Shown piece after piece: positions 16,717-24,959 of a stretch of DNA of 56,206 bases. Origin of the DNA: Verrucomicrobiota bacterium (GTDB lineage: Bacteria > Verrucomicrobiota > Verrucomicrobiia > Opitutales > Opitutaceae); assembly GCA_030604905.1 (NCBI GenBank), contig JAUVVA010000009.1, positions 1 to 56,206 of the forward strand, written 5' to 3'. Every line of letters begins with the position of its first letter. Position 1 is the stretch's first letter. The position numbers and the translations under genes are program-made. Below the pieces are notes generated by a model that did no database searches, was not told the origin of the DNA, and saw nothing but the letters and a program-made list of their open reading frames with translations.

Positions 16717-18576
16717 TCAGGAGGCGGTGATCCGGATGGTGGTGTGGGCGGAGCGGAGCGGGGTCCCGTCGGCGGCCGCGAGGACGAGACGGCGGCAGGA
16801 GGCGGCCTCGCCGTTGTGTCCGCGATAGTCGTGCGGCTCGACCCGGCGCCAGCGGAGCGGGCCGGAAAGCACGCGCAGGATCAGCGCGTGGCCGTCGCGC
16901 GAGAGACGGATCTGGTCGGCGGAGAGAAACTCGACGGTGTCGGCGTGGGTGATGAGTGCGGATTCGATGGTGCCGGGCGAGCGGAGCTCGATTTCGTCGG
17001 TCCAGGTGATGCTTCCGGCGGCTTTGTCGAGCACGAGGCGTCGCAGGAGGCTGGCGAGGTCGGCGGCGGGCGGGTAGGCGGGCGCGAGGTCCGCCTCGAA
17101 GGTGACGCAGGGCATGTCCGTCTCGGCGCGGAGCAGGCGGCCCTCGTGGGCGCGGCCGGCGGCCTGTTCGTGGCCGTTCACCACCGGGAGCGAGTGGCCG
17201 AGGCTGCGGGCGGCGAGAAATTCGTAGCGGCGGGGCGAGAAGAAATCGCGGGTGTATTCGGGGCGACCGATCTCGGTGACGAGCGGGGTGCCGTCGAGCG
17301 AGACGATGAAGGAGCCGATGTCGTTGTGGTTGTGGTGCTCGTCGTTGTGGCCGGCCTTGGCGGCGATCTCCCAGAGATGGCCGGAGGAGTCGCGGCCGCG
17401 GGCGACCCAGAGGCCGAGGCTGGGGAAGGCGGCGTCGGGGGCGGTTGGCAACACCTCCGACAGCATGGCGGGCGCGTGGAGAAAAAGGCGCAGGAGCCCG
17501 GCGAGGTCGGTCCGCTGGTCGTCGAAGTCGAAGCCTTCGGCACGGATGCGCGCGTAGTTGGCGAGGGCTTGGTCGCGGCAAGCCGGGTGGGCGAGGGCGT
17601 GGGCGAGGCGGGCGAGGGTGTAGGGACGCAGGAGGGTCTCGGAGGCGCAGTCGGAAAAGTTGACCACGCGGCCGCCGGCCAGGGAGAGGGCGGGGGCGTA
17701 GCCGGCGATCAGGCGCATGAGGGGCGCGTCGGCGAAGAGCGAGAGGGCGCCGGCGGAGCGCGTCTCGAGTTGTTCGTCGAGCCGGGTGAAGGCGCCGAAG
17801 CCGAAATCCCAGTAGGCGGGGCCCTCCGAGCAGGCGCCGTCGGGGCCGAAGCCTTCGAGGAAGCGGGGGAGGCCCTCGCGCGCGCGGAGGAGGAGCGGGA
17901 CGAGGATCGAGACGTCATCCTCGAGCGCGAGCGCGGCGCCGAGCACGCCTTGGTGGCAGACGGCGTTCCAGTTGTTGGTGATGGAGCGCCAGAAGAAATC
18001 GCCCTCGATGAAGGCGGGGAAAACCTCGGTGCGCAGACGGGCGAGGAGGCGGCCGCGAAACCCAAGCGGTAGTTGGGCCTTGAATACGCAGAGCAGCTCG
18101 GCGAGCAGATCGCAGGTCTGGGCGACGAAGAGGTCGATAAGACGCGGGTCGCGCCCGGATGCGTCCTTGACGTGGGCCGGGAGCGCCCAGGAAGGCTCGT
18201 CGAGGATGGCGGCCATCGCGTCCTGGAACGCGGCGTGCAGCGCGGGCGGGGCGGAGTCGCCGAGGACGAGCGAGGCGAGGGCGAAGCGCGCGAGGCGGCG
18301 GCGGCGCTCGAAGTAGCGTTTTTCGAAGCGGAGGCGGACGCCGGTGGCGGCGAAGTCGCGGTAGAGGGCGTCGTCGAGGACGGGGGCGGGGCTGTCGAGC
18401 TCGTCAAGGGCGCGACGCACGAGTTGGTCGCGCAGCGGCGCAAGGAGGGGGCGTGAAAAGGCCTCGGTCCACGCAGGATCGTCCGCGGGCGGCAGGCTGG
18501 CTCGGGGCGGGTGCGCGGCGAGCGTGGCGCTCAGATGGGCGGCGGAGAGAGCGGGATCGAGGAGGTTGAGGGGCAT
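16717..18576 (-). CDS. Heparinase II/III-like polysaccharide lyase
   Basis: A 619-residue protein of the heparinase II/III family. The N-terminal alpha-helical part runs to about residue 340 (WRSITNNWNAVCHQGVLGAALAL, EGPAYWDFGFGAFTRLDEQL). The C-terminal beta-sandwich carries the family signature KAGHNDEHHNHNDIGSFIV. These enzymes break uronate-containing glycans by elimination; the substrate is not known here. No signal peptide is visible, pointing to the cytoplasm. The open frame reaches 18678, but the extra 34 residues (SNQPPPVARGHWSLVIGHS) are a read-through intergenic repeat, so the ATG at 18576 (MPLNLLDPALS) is the better start. Confidence 0.88.
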   Translation of the reverse strand: MPLNLLDPALSAAHLSATLAAHPPRASLPPADDPAWTEAFSRPLLAPLRDQLVRRALDELDSPAPVLDDALYRDFAATGVRLRFEKRYFERRRRLARFALASLVLGDSAPPALHAAFQDAMAAILDEPSWALPAHVKDASGRDPRLIDLFVAQTCDLLAELLCVFKAQLPLGFRGRLLARLRTEVFPAFIEGDFFWRSITNNWNAVCHQGVLGAALALEDDVSILVPLLLRAREGLPRFLEGFGPDGACSEGPAYWDFGFGAFTRLDEQLETRSAGALSLFADAPLMRLIAGYAPALSLAGGRVVNFSDCASETLLRPYTLARLAHALAHPACRDQALANYARIRAEGFDFDDQRTDLAGLLRLFLHAPAMLSEVLPTAPDAAFPSLGLWVARGRDSSGHLWEIAAKAGHNDEHHNHNDIGSFIVSLDGTPLVTEIGRPEYTRDFFSPRRYEFLAARSLGHSLPVVNGHEQAAGRAHEGRLLRAETDMPCVTFEADLAPAYPPAADLASLLRRLVLDKAAGSITWTDEIELRSPGTIESALITHADTVEFLSADQIRLSRDGHALILRVLSGPLRWRRVEPHDYRGHNGEAASCRRLVLAAADGTPLRSAHTTIRITAS

Positions 18577-18598
18577 GGCTGCGGGGACGCCGCTGCGC

Positions 18599-18683
18599 GG
18601 AATGACGAACGACGAGTGACCAATGACCAATGACCAATGACCTCTAGCCACCGGAGGTGGCTGGTTTGACATGACCAATGACC
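18599..18683. repeat. AATGACC tandem repeat with AGCCACC hairpin (copy 1)
   Basis: Several AATGACC/AACGACG-type 7-mers are followed by a perfect hairpin AGCCACC / GGA / GGTGGCT (18646-18662), then TGGTTTGACATGACCAATGA. Copy 2 at 24960-25044 is nearly identical. On the minus strand it is an open frame encoding GHWSLVIGHS. Confidence 0.85.
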
Positions 18684-18727
18684 GGGCGGGAGGCTACTCG
18701 ATGGGCGCGGGGTCGGCGAGGGTGCTC

Positions 18728-19645
18728 TTATGCTCGGCGGCGGCGGAGGGTGGCGAAGGCGAGGGCGCCGAGGCCGGCGAGAGCGGCGAAGGCGGAGGGT
18801 TCGGGGATGACGCCGACCGTGATGGAGCCGTTGTCCACGCTGCCGGCGGTGAAGATCGTCCCGAAGTTCTCGTTGAGCCACGTGTAGCTGTATGTGCCGT
18901 TGGCGAGAGTGGTGCCGGCGATGTTGAGCGCGGAGACGGACACGCTGTGGCTGAGGTTGACGAGGGTGCCGGAGCCGATTGTCAGGGATGCCTTGGAGGC
19001 GGAAAGATCGGCGGCGAAAAGGAGGGTGCCTCCGGTGAGGGAGAAGGTGCCGGTGAAGTCGGCGGCGTTGGCGATGTTGGTGAGGCGGAAGTTGCTGGTC
19101 GTGGCGCCGCCGGAGAAGACGATCGTGCCGGAGCCATTGAGCTTCTCGGTGATGGTGAGGTCGAAGCTGCGACCGGCGGAGGCGCTGAAGGTCGTGGTGC
19201 CGGCTTGGTCGAAGGTGCCGATGCTGAGGTTGTGGAAGTGGTTGGCGTTGGCGGCGAGGACGCTGGTGCTTCCCTGGGTCTCGAGCCAGGGCACGATGGC
19301 GCGGGCGGTGGTGCCGTTGGTGGTTTTCATCGAGAGCGAGCCGCCGGTCTGAATGATGAGCTTGGCGCCGCCAAAGGTGTTCGCGCTGGAGTTTTCCGGG
19401 GTGCGGACTTGGAAGCCTTGGGTGAAGTAGTGGCCGGTGGCATCCATGGCCGTGATCTGCACGGCGGAGCCGGAGGCGGTGATGTGCCAGCTGTTCAGGT
19501 TGCCGGTTTGGGTGGTGTGCCAGTTCCAACCGGAGGCCTGGTTCTGACGGAGGAAGTAGCTGGGGACGGTTTGCGCGGATGCGGCGGTGCAGGCAGCGAG
19601 GGCGGCCAGGGTGGTCGCGAAGGCGAGCGGACGGGGGGAGTTCAT
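18728..19645 (-). CDS. PEP-CTERM sorting-signal secreted protein
   Basis: A 305-residue secreted protein. The signal peptide is MNSPRPLAFATTLAALAACTAASAQ. The body is Gly/Thr/Ser-rich beta-structure of the autotransporter-like repeat type (GNLNSWHITASGSAV, LNGSGTIVFSGGATTSN). The C-terminal sorting signal has VIPEPSAFAALAGLG, a hydrophobic stretch and RRRR. The tail should be recognised by an exosortase such as the one at 52311-53219, then cleaved and passed to the cell surface or matrix. The role of the body is unknown. A TTACCGTAA site lies about 70 nt upstream. Confidence 0.88.
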   Translation of the reverse strand: MNSPRPLAFATTLAALAACTAASAQTVPSYFLRQNQASGWNWHTTQTGNLNSWHITASGSAVQITAMDATGHYFTQGFQVRTPENSSANTFGGAKLIIQTGGSLSMKTTNGTTARAIVPWLETQGSTSVLAANANHFHNLSIGTFDQAGTTTFSASAGRSFDLTITEKLNGSGTIVFSGGATTSNFRLTNIANAADFTGTFSLTGGTLLFAADLSASKASLTIGSGTLVNLSHSVSVSALNIAGTTLANGTYSYTWLNENFGTIFTAGSVDNGSITVGVIPEPSAFAALAGLGALAFATLRRRRA

Positions 19646-19713
19646 GGGGGGCTTGTCGGGGTTCGGGAGAGACTATCGGCAAACAGGACGGGGATTGAGA
19701 GACGCTAAATGCT

Positions 19714-19722
19714 TTACCGTAA
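19714..19722. promoter_or_regulatory. TTACCGTAA palindromic site upstream of PEP-CTERM gene (candidate LacI operator)
   Basis: TGCTTTACCGTAACTCA (19710-19726) contains an odd-centred palindrome. The reverse complement of the site at 24214-24222 reads TGCTTTACGGTAACGTC, sharing the flank on one side. LacI-type operators are often such palindromes. Regulator assignment is inferred from proximity. Confidence 0.45.
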
Positions 19723-19762
19723 CTCAGGTCGAGGGAAGCGGGCGGGCGTATCCAAAAAATCG

Positions 19763-20857
19763 CTACCAGCCAAGGTCCCGGCTGATCGCGGCGGCGAGCT
19801 TGTCGGCCATGAGTTGGTGGGTGCGAACGCTCGGGTGCCAGTCGGCGCCGATGCCGTGGTGTGCGGACTGGACGCCGAAATCGAGGAGGTGGACGGGGCG
19901 GGTGCCGGCGGGGAGGTCGGTGTTGGCGCGAGCGACGACTTGTTCGAGGTAGCCGAGAATGGCGCGGCGGGGTTTTCGGTCGCCGGGCCAATCGCTGATC
20001 ATCGGGCCGACGGAGCAGTAGATGGTGACGCCGGGGTGGAGGACGCGGAGGCGGGCGATGAACTCGAGGTAGGCGGTGATCCAGCCGGCTTCGTCGGGAT
20101 TTTCGCGGGCGAAGTCGTTGGTGCCGAGGTTAACGACGATGAGGTCGGCCGTGTAGGCGGCGTGGTCCCAAAGGGGAGCGGGGGCGTTGGCGAGGACGCG
20201 GTCGTGGAGGGAGACGATGGTGTTGTCGGGCCAGAGTTTTTTGCCGGAGGCGGCGATGGCGACGTAGTCGGCGTCGAAGCGGCGGGCGGCGATGGCGCCG
20301 TAGGTGAGCCAGGCGTTTTGGGTGGCGGGCGTAAACTTGGCTTCTTTGTTCGGGGCCTCGTTGCCGAAGCCGCAGGTGATGGAGTCGCCGATGGCGAGGA
20401 CACGGCGGGCGCGGGGTGGCGTGGGGAGGAGCGTGGCGCCGTCGGTCAGGGTGAGGCCGAGGATCTGGGTGCCGCCTTGGGAAGCCTCGGTGCGTTTGAC
20501 CAGCTCGACGAGGTGGCGGCCGGGCGGGAGGGATTGCGCGATCGGGTAGTCGTGGTCGCCGGCTTGGAGGGCGAGGACCGAGGAGGCTTCGCCGTTGAGC
20601 ACGACTTGCCAGTGGCTCTTGCCGCCATCGCGCAGGCGGATGGTGGCGCTGCCGCCGGAGAGGGTGAAGCGGAGCGCGGAGTGCGGCCAGGAGCAGCGCG
20701 GGGCCTCGCCGGAGCCGGTGTCGAAGCGGCCGATGTAGTGGAGGGCGGGGTCGCTCGGGGAGATGGCCGCGGCGGCCGGGGAGGCCGCCGCGGAATGTCC
20801 AAGGATCAAGGACCAAGGCCCGATGAGCAGTAGGGCGAGGAAGCGGAGGCGGCGCAT
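19763..20857 (-). CDS. Secreted SGNH esterase, carbohydrate esterase family 2-like
   Basis: A 364-residue secreted deacetylase. Residues about 37-140 form a beta-sandwich (YIGRFDTGSGEAPRCSWPHS), and an SGNH hydrolase domain follows. Ser159 is in AIGDSITCGFGN, NLGTNDF is block III, and Asp339/His341 are in ADWHPSVRTH. This two-domain order is typical of CE2 esterases that remove acetyl groups from plant polysaccharides. The signal peptide is odd: its core GPWSLILGHS (residues 13-22) is encoded by DNA of the AATGACC repeat family, and more repeat units lie just upstream of the ATG. It is the third gene of the module. Confidence 0.88.
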   Translation of the reverse strand: MRRLRFLALLLIGPWSLILGHSAAASPAAAAISPSDPALHYIGRFDTGSGEAPRCSWPHSALRFTLSGGSATIRLRDGGKSHWQVVLNGEASSVLALQAGDHDYPIAQSLPPGRHLVELVKRTEASQGGTQILGLTLTDGATLLPTPPRARRVLAIGDSITCGFGNEAPNKEAKFTPATQNAWLTYGAIAARRFDADYVAIAASGKKLWPDNTIVSLHDRVLANAPAPLWDHAAYTADLIVVNLGTNDFARENPDEAGWITAYLEFIARLRVLHPGVTIYCSVGPMISDWPGDRKPRRAILGYLEQVVARANTDLPAGTRPVHLLDFGVQSAHHGIGADWHPSVRTHQLMADKLAAAISRDLGW

Positions 20858-20880
20858 GGCGCAATGACGAATGCCGAATG
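20792..20880. repeat. Diverged AATGACC-family repeat flanking and inside the esterase start
   Basis: GGAATGTCCAAGGATCAAGG (20792-20811), continuing with ACCAAGG, lies inside the esterase signal-peptide codons. AATGACGAATGCCGAATGAG lies at 20863-20882, just upstream of the start codon. Read on the minus strand, the coding part gives GPWSLILGHS, frame-matched to GHWSLVIGHS of the 18.6 and 25.0 kb copies. Confidence 0.65.
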
Positions 20881-20897
20881 AGGAGGCGGTGGTGAGG

Positions 20898-20926
20898 GCC
20901 GAGCTGGGGCTCGGCGCTCCCGGGGG
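20898..20926 (-). repeat. GCCGAGC hairpin with GCTCCCGGGGG tail
   Basis: A perfect 7-bp hairpin (GCCGAGC / TGGG / GCTCGGC) followed by GCTCCCGGGGG sits immediately 3' of the GH5-like gene on the minus strand. It is nearly identical to 55367-55395. Confidence 0.65.
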
Positions 20927-20927
20927 C

Positions 20928-22565
20928 TCAGCGCATGCGCTTGAGCTCGAACTGCTCGCCGGCGAGGGCGCGCTTGGCGTAGGCGCCCCAGTAGGGCGTG
21001 GGGGTGAAGCGCCAGTCTTCGAGCATGCGAGGGCCGGCCTTGGGGTGGAAGCTCCAGCCGGTCCAGTGCAGGCGGTGCTTCTGGATCAGGCCGAGCATGT
21101 CGGGGAGCCAGCTCTCGGGCTCGACAAAGTTTTCCGGGCGCTCCCAGGGCTGGGGGCGATTGTCGGCGCCGATTTCGCCGATGAGGATCGGGTGGTGGGC
21201 GGCGATATCGAGCATCTTGCCCTGCCAATCGCGTTTCCAGGGGTAGATGTGGGAGGCGTAGATGATGCCGTTGCCGCCTTTGTCCTCGAGGGCGTAGCCT
21301 TTGAGGATGCCGGAGAGGTCGTAGGCGTAGTCGAGGGCGCCGATGACGACGACGTTGCGGGCGCCGGTGGCGCGGACGGTATCGAGCATCTTCTGCATGC
21401 CGGGGGAGATGAAGCCCTGGCGGGCGGCGACGCGTTCTTCGATGGTAAGGAAGTTGTCCTCGTCGGCGCCGGCTTTGCGCTCGGAGACGAAGCCGCCGTT
21501 GCGCCAGACATCCCAGGAGATGCTGTGGGGCTCGTTGAGGAGGTCGAAGATGACGGCGGGGTGGTTTTTGTAGCGCGTGGCGGCGTCGGTCCAGAAGTCG
21601 AGGTGCTCGGCGCGGGGCGCGCGGTATTGGTGGAGGTCGAGGACGAGGTAGGCGCCTCGGTTGGCGGCGAGGGTGATGATGTTGTCGACGAGTTCGCGGT
21701 AGGCCTTGCCGCCGTCGTCCTGGTCTTCGCCTTGGCCGAACCAGAAGGTGTCCTTGACGGGGAGGCGGATCACGTTGGCGCGCCAGTCCTCGATGGCGAC
21801 GAGCGTGGAGCGAAGCACGTTTTCGCCTTTGGAGAGCCACTCGAGGCTGGGGATGTTGACGCCCTGCAACCAGACCTCGCGACCCTGGGCGTCGTGCACG
21901 CGGTTGCCGACGACGCGCAGCTCGGTGGGCCAGGCCTCGCGGCGGGGTTGTTCGAGCGGGGGGACGGGCGGAGGGGCGTTGCGGGCGCGCTCGGCGAGGA
22001 GCGCCTCGTGGTCGGTGGGGCGGAGCGTGATGTCGTCGAGGTCGAAGACGCCGGCCTTCACGTAAAAGAGGGACGGCATGAAATCGAGGTGGGTGGTGCC
22101 TTCCGGGACGAGGAAGCGACTGCGGACAGACTTCCAGCCCTGGGTGTTCTCGCGATGGGCGGAGGCGGGGGCGTTGCCGAGCATCGCGCCGGAGGCGTCC
22201 TTGAAATTGATGATGATGCGGGCGTCGTGCCAGGACTTCTCGCCGCGCTGGAGGCCGCTGACGCGGGCGCGGTAGCCGAGTTCGAGGGCTTTCACGCCGG
22301 GGGGCAGGGGAATCGAGAGATGGAGGGTGTCCATGCGCCCGGGTTCGGTGGAGCGGAGGCGGAGGAAGCGGTTTCCGTCCTCGACCTCCCAGGTGGCGGC
22401 GCGGGCGCGGGGCCAGCCGAGGGGCTGGGTGCCGGAGCGGTCGAGGCGCTCGAAGCTGCCGTCGGGCAGGAGGGAGGCGGGCTCGGCGCCCTGCGCGTGA
22501 AGCGGGAACGTGAGGGGCGCGAGCGCGAGGAGGAGGGAGGCGAGCGTGCGGCGGAGCAGGGTCAT
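20928..22565 (-). CDS. Secreted GH5-like glycoside hydrolase with N-terminal carbohydrate-binding-like module
   Basis: A 545-residue secreted enzyme. The signal peptide MTLLRRTLASLLLALAPLTF is followed by a beta-sandwich module (about 30-190; LGWPRARAATWEVEDGNRFL). A GH5-type TIM barrel follows from about residue 220 (VWLQGVNIPSLEW, NVIRLPV). Glu345 in FDLLNEPH is the expected acid/base and Glu464 in ILIGEIGADN the nucleophile. It should cut beta-linked glucans or mannans; the exact substrate is unclear. It sits between the CE2-like esterase and a stand-alone copy of its own N-terminal module, in the same transcription direction. Confidence 0.87.
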   Translation of the reverse strand: MTLLRRTLASLLLALAPLTFPLHAQGAEPASLLPDGSFERLDRSGTQPLGWPRARAATWEVEDGNRFLRLRSTEPGRMDTLHLSIPLPPGVKALELGYRARVSGLQRGEKSWHDARIIINFKDASGAMLGNAPASAHRENTQGWKSVRSRFLVPEGTTHLDFMPSLFYVKAGVFDLDDITLRPTDHEALLAERARNAPPPVPPLEQPRREAWPTELRVVGNRVHDAQGREVWLQGVNIPSLEWLSKGENVLRSTLVAIEDWRANVIRLPVKDTFWFGQGEDQDDGGKAYRELVDNIITLAANRGAYLVLDLHQYRAPRAEHLDFWTDAATRYKNHPAVIFDLLNEPHSISWDVWRNGGFVSERKAGADEDNFLTIEERVAARQGFISPGMQKMLDTVRATGARNVVVIGALDYAYDLSGILKGYALEDKGGNGIIYASHIYPWKRDWQGKMLDIAAHHPILIGEIGADNRPQPWERPENFVEPESWLPDMLGLIQKHRLHWTGWSFHPKAGPRMLEDWRFTPTPYWGAYAKRALAGEQFELKRMR

Positions 22566-22712
22566 GGGGAAGGTGTGGGGCCGGGCGGAGGAAGGGGTGG
22601 TTTGCGGCGGGGGCGCGGCGCGACGGCCCGCCATGCCTGTTTCACGGGCGGGGCGGGGCGGGGTTGGCGCCAGGGCGGGCGGAGCGCCCTTTGCGGGGGG
22701 CGGGAGCTGAGC

Positions 22713-23288
22713 TCAGGGGCGGGCGATGACCGGCTTGAGCGAGAGGTCGTCGATATCGAAGGTGCCGCCGGCGACGCGGAAGAGGGAGGGTATCACCTCC
22801 ACGGATACGGCGCCGGCGGGCACGGAGATCTGGTGGACGACGGTCTGCCAGCCCTCGGTGTCGCGATTGAAGAAGGGGACGCGCGGCACGGGGATGACTT
22901 TGTTGGCGGCGTCGCGGAAGTTCACGATCACGCGGGCGTCATACCATTTCTCGGCGCCGACCATGAGGTCGGTGACGCGGGCGCGGAAGCTGAGGTCGAG
23001 GCCGGTGGTGCCGGGCGGCAGATCGGCGCGGTGGTAGAGGTTGACGTGGGTGCCGGGGGCGGGGCTGTTGAGGCGGAGGAAAAAGTTTCCGGCCTCGGAT
23101 TCCCAGGAGACGTGGCGCGCACGGGCCCAGCCGAGGGGCCATTCGCCGGAGGCGTTGGGTTTGTCGAGCGAGGCTTCGGGCAGGAGGGAGGCGGAGGCGT
23201 GGGCGGGCGCGAGCGCGAGGCCGAGGAGGGCGGCGGCGAGGAGGCCGCGGCGGAGGAGGTGGCGGGGGAGGAGGGGCGAAGGATGCAT
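22713..23288 (-). CDS. Secreted stand-alone carbohydrate-binding-like protein, paralogue of the GH5 N-terminal module
   Basis: A 191-residue protein with a signal peptide (LLRRGLLAAALLGLALAPAH) and a single beta-sandwich module. It parallels residues about 30-190 of the GH5-like neighbour: LGWARARHVSWESEAGNFFL against LGWPRARAATWEVEDGNRFL, KWYDARVIVNFRDA against SWHDARIIINFKDA, and FDIDDLSLKP against FDLDDITLRP. It probably binds the same glycan as the hydrolase. It has no catalytic domain and no PEP-CTERM tail. It lies between the pseudopilin and GH5-like genes. Confidence 0.72.
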   Translation of the reverse strand: MHPSPLLPRHLLRRGLLAAALLGLALAPAHASASLLPEASLDKPNASGEWPLGWARARHVSWESEAGNFFLRLNSPAPGTHVNLYHRADLPPGTTGLDLSFRARVTDLMVGAEKWYDARVIVNFRDAANKVIPVPRVPFFNRDTEGWQTVVHQISVPAGAVSVEVIPSLFRVAGGTFDIDDLSLKPVIARP

Positions 23289-23352
23289 GAGGATGCGTAA
23301 GGTGGGCGCGGATACGCGGGGCGCTGGCTTCGTGCGGGGGCGGCGAGGCGGC

Positions 23353-24105
23353 TCAGGGAATCGCGTTGGTCGGGCTGGAGGGGTTGGGCGTGAAGCCGTT
23401 GAAGAGGAGGCCGACGTCGGCAGTGGCCCAGAGGTTGGGGTTGGTCGCGGTGGTCTGGAACAGGCCGGCGGTGATCGGTTCGAGGCTGCGCACGGAGGCG
23501 TCGGTGAAGACGAGGTTGGTGCGGTTGCCGTGCCGGAGGATTTCGCGGCGATGATCGGCGTTGTAGCTGCTGGCGTTCCAGGGGTAGAGGTGCTCGATGT
23601 TTGCGGTGGGGGCGTCGCCGGCGAGGACGATGGCGCGGTCGCGAACGCGGGTGATGTTGCCGCGGAGCTGGCCGCCTTGCAGGAAGCGGTTGATGCGGTA
23701 GGTGGTCTCGCCGAGGGCCATGTTGTCCGAGGGCTGCGGCGTGGCCGAGGGGCAGTTGAAGCGGGAGCGAGCCTGGCCTTGGGCCATGGCCATGTAGGGG
23801 GCGATCTTCTGGTGCCAGGTCCGGTCGGCGTCGGGGTGACCGAAGAAGGGGTGGTCGGCGGGTGTGGGGGAGACGCGAGGGAGGGGAAGCAGGTTGCGAT
23901 TCTCGTTGGCGTAGAGGATGGCGGCGGTGCCGATCTGGCGGAGGTTGGAGAGGCACTGCGTGGTGCGGGCTTTCTGGCGGACGGAGCCCACGACCGGGAT
24001 GAGGATGGCGGCGAGGATGCCGATGATCGCGATGACGGTGAGAAGCTCGATGAGGGTGAAGGCGGGGCGCGCGCGGCGGAGGAGGGGATGGGCGTGGGAG
24101 AGCAT
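23353..24105 (-). CDS. Type II/IV pilin-like (N-methylated) protein
   Basis: A 250-residue pseudopilin-like protein. The prepilin signal [20 protein letters not shown] has the usual Glu at position 5 after the cleavage site, then [20 protein letters not shown] globular C-terminal part includes [11 protein letters not shown] and [14 protein letters not shown]. Such proteins are abundant in Verrucomicrobiota and Planctomycetota and often adjoin glycan genes; their job is unknown. It heads the CBM, GH5 and esterase set. A second member is at 32946-33623. Confidence 0.85.
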   Translation of the reverse strand: MLSHAHPLLRRARPAFTLIELLTVIAIIGILAAILIPVVGSVRQKARTTQCLSNLRQIGTAAILYANENRNLLPLPRVSPTPADHPFFGHPDADRTWHQKIAPYMAMAQGQARSRFNCPSATPQPSDNMALGETTYRINRFLQGGQLRGNITRVRDRAIVLAGDAPTANIEHLYPWNASSYNADHRREILRHGNRTNLVFTDASVRSLEPITAGLFQTTATNPNLWATADVGLLFNGFTPNPSSPTNAIP

Positions 24106-24469
24106 GGCGGGGTGGGGCCGGGGGTGGGGGCGGAGCGCGGCAGCGCAATCGCTTCGATGGGTAACGGCCCAAACAAAACGCTTCTTGAGTCGGCAGGTAA
24201 GGCCTCAGTGACGTTACCGTAAAGCAAACAGCTCTGTCTTCCGGGTGTTTAAAGTCACTCTGCGGTAGAGGGTTGGCCGCGTTGAGGTGATCTTGATGAC
24301 GGCTTGGCCAAAGCAGAATGAGGCAAAGAAACCACGTAAGTAAGCCGCGACTACCGCGAGTGCGGCCCGAGGAGCAGTGGCGTGTTCGCCGGCCGGGCGC
24401 GTTAGCGTAGAGCGCGGGACCGCAGCCGCCACCCGGGGCGGGTTGTGAGCGGGGGCGGACGTCGCGCGA
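24106..24469. other. Intergenic region, 364 nt, probable promoter region of the pseudopilin/GH5 set
   Basis: It lies between the HIT gene (stop 24470) and the pseudopilin start, and is lower in GC than its surroundings. It carries the TTACCGTAA site at 24214-24222. A short minus-strand frame at 24214-24432 has no recognisable features. I see no RNA gene. Confidence 0.5.
24214..24222. promoter_or_regulatory. TTACCGTAA palindromic site (candidate LacI operator)
   Basis: ACGTTACCGTAAAGCAAAC (24211-24229) lies about 110 nt upstream of the pseudopilin ATG. Its reverse complement shares TGCTTTACsGTAAC with the site upstream of the PEP-CTERM gene at 19714. Confidence 0.45.
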
Positions 24470-24928
24470 CTATTTTGTCTCGGTCAAAGCCCTGCGGATT
24501 CGGTCGCAGAGCGCGGCGTAGTCGGCGTCGGCGAGGAGTTTTTTCGGCTCCGGCATCATCGTGAAGGTCGTGCCCCAGGCGGGGCCGTCGACGTATTTGG
24601 GCACGAGGTGGACGTGGAGGTGGGGGAGTTTATCGGAGTAGGCGCCGTAGTTGATCTTGGCGGGGTTGAAGGCGGCTTTCATCGCGCGAGCGGCGCGGGC
24701 TACGTCTTGCATGAAGAGCGCGAGCTCGGCGTCGGACAGTTCGAAGAGCTCGTTGACGTGGTCCTTGTAGGCGACGACACAGCGTCCGTGGTAAGTCTGC
24801 TCCTTGAAGAGGTAGAGCGTGGAGACCTGGAGCGTCGCGACCTCGATCATGAGCGCATGAAGCCGTTCGTCCTTTCGGCAGTAGAGGCAGTCCGGAAGGG
24901 CGGCGGCGGGGGTGGCGGCGGAAGACAT
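24470..24928 (-). CDS. HIT-family nucleotide-binding protein
   Basis: A 152-residue histidine-triad protein. The active-site motif is PHLHVHLVPK (residues about 105-114). CLYCRKDERLH near the start resembles the Cys-rich N-terminus of many bacterial HIT hydrolases, and HGRCVVAYKDHVNELFELSD is a typical core strand. HIT proteins hydrolyse or transfer nucleotidyl groups. Its place next to sugar-nucleotide genes could mean a related metabolic role, but this is weak. The upstream open frame reads the AATGACC repeat, so the ATG at 24928 (MSSAATPAAAL) was chosen. Confidence 0.9.
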   Translation of the reverse strand: MSSAATPAAALPDCLYCRKDERLHALMIEVATLQVSTLYLFKEQTYHGRCVVAYKDHVNELFELSDAELALFMQDVARAARAMKAAFNPAKINYGAYSDKLPHLHVHLVPKYVDGPAWGTTFTMMPEPKKLLADADYAALCDRIRRALTETK

Positions 24929-24959
24929 GGGGGAGGGGGACGCGGGTGGGCGGATGGGA

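Noticed and set aside
18577..18678. N-terminal extension of the heparinase-like protein
   Set aside because: The extra 34 residues are translated intergenic repeat also present at 25.0 kb, so it is not part of the enzyme.
24214..24432. 72-codon minus-strand frame upstream of the pseudopilin gene
   Set aside because: No family features, it spans the operator-like site, and its composition does not resemble neighbouring genes.
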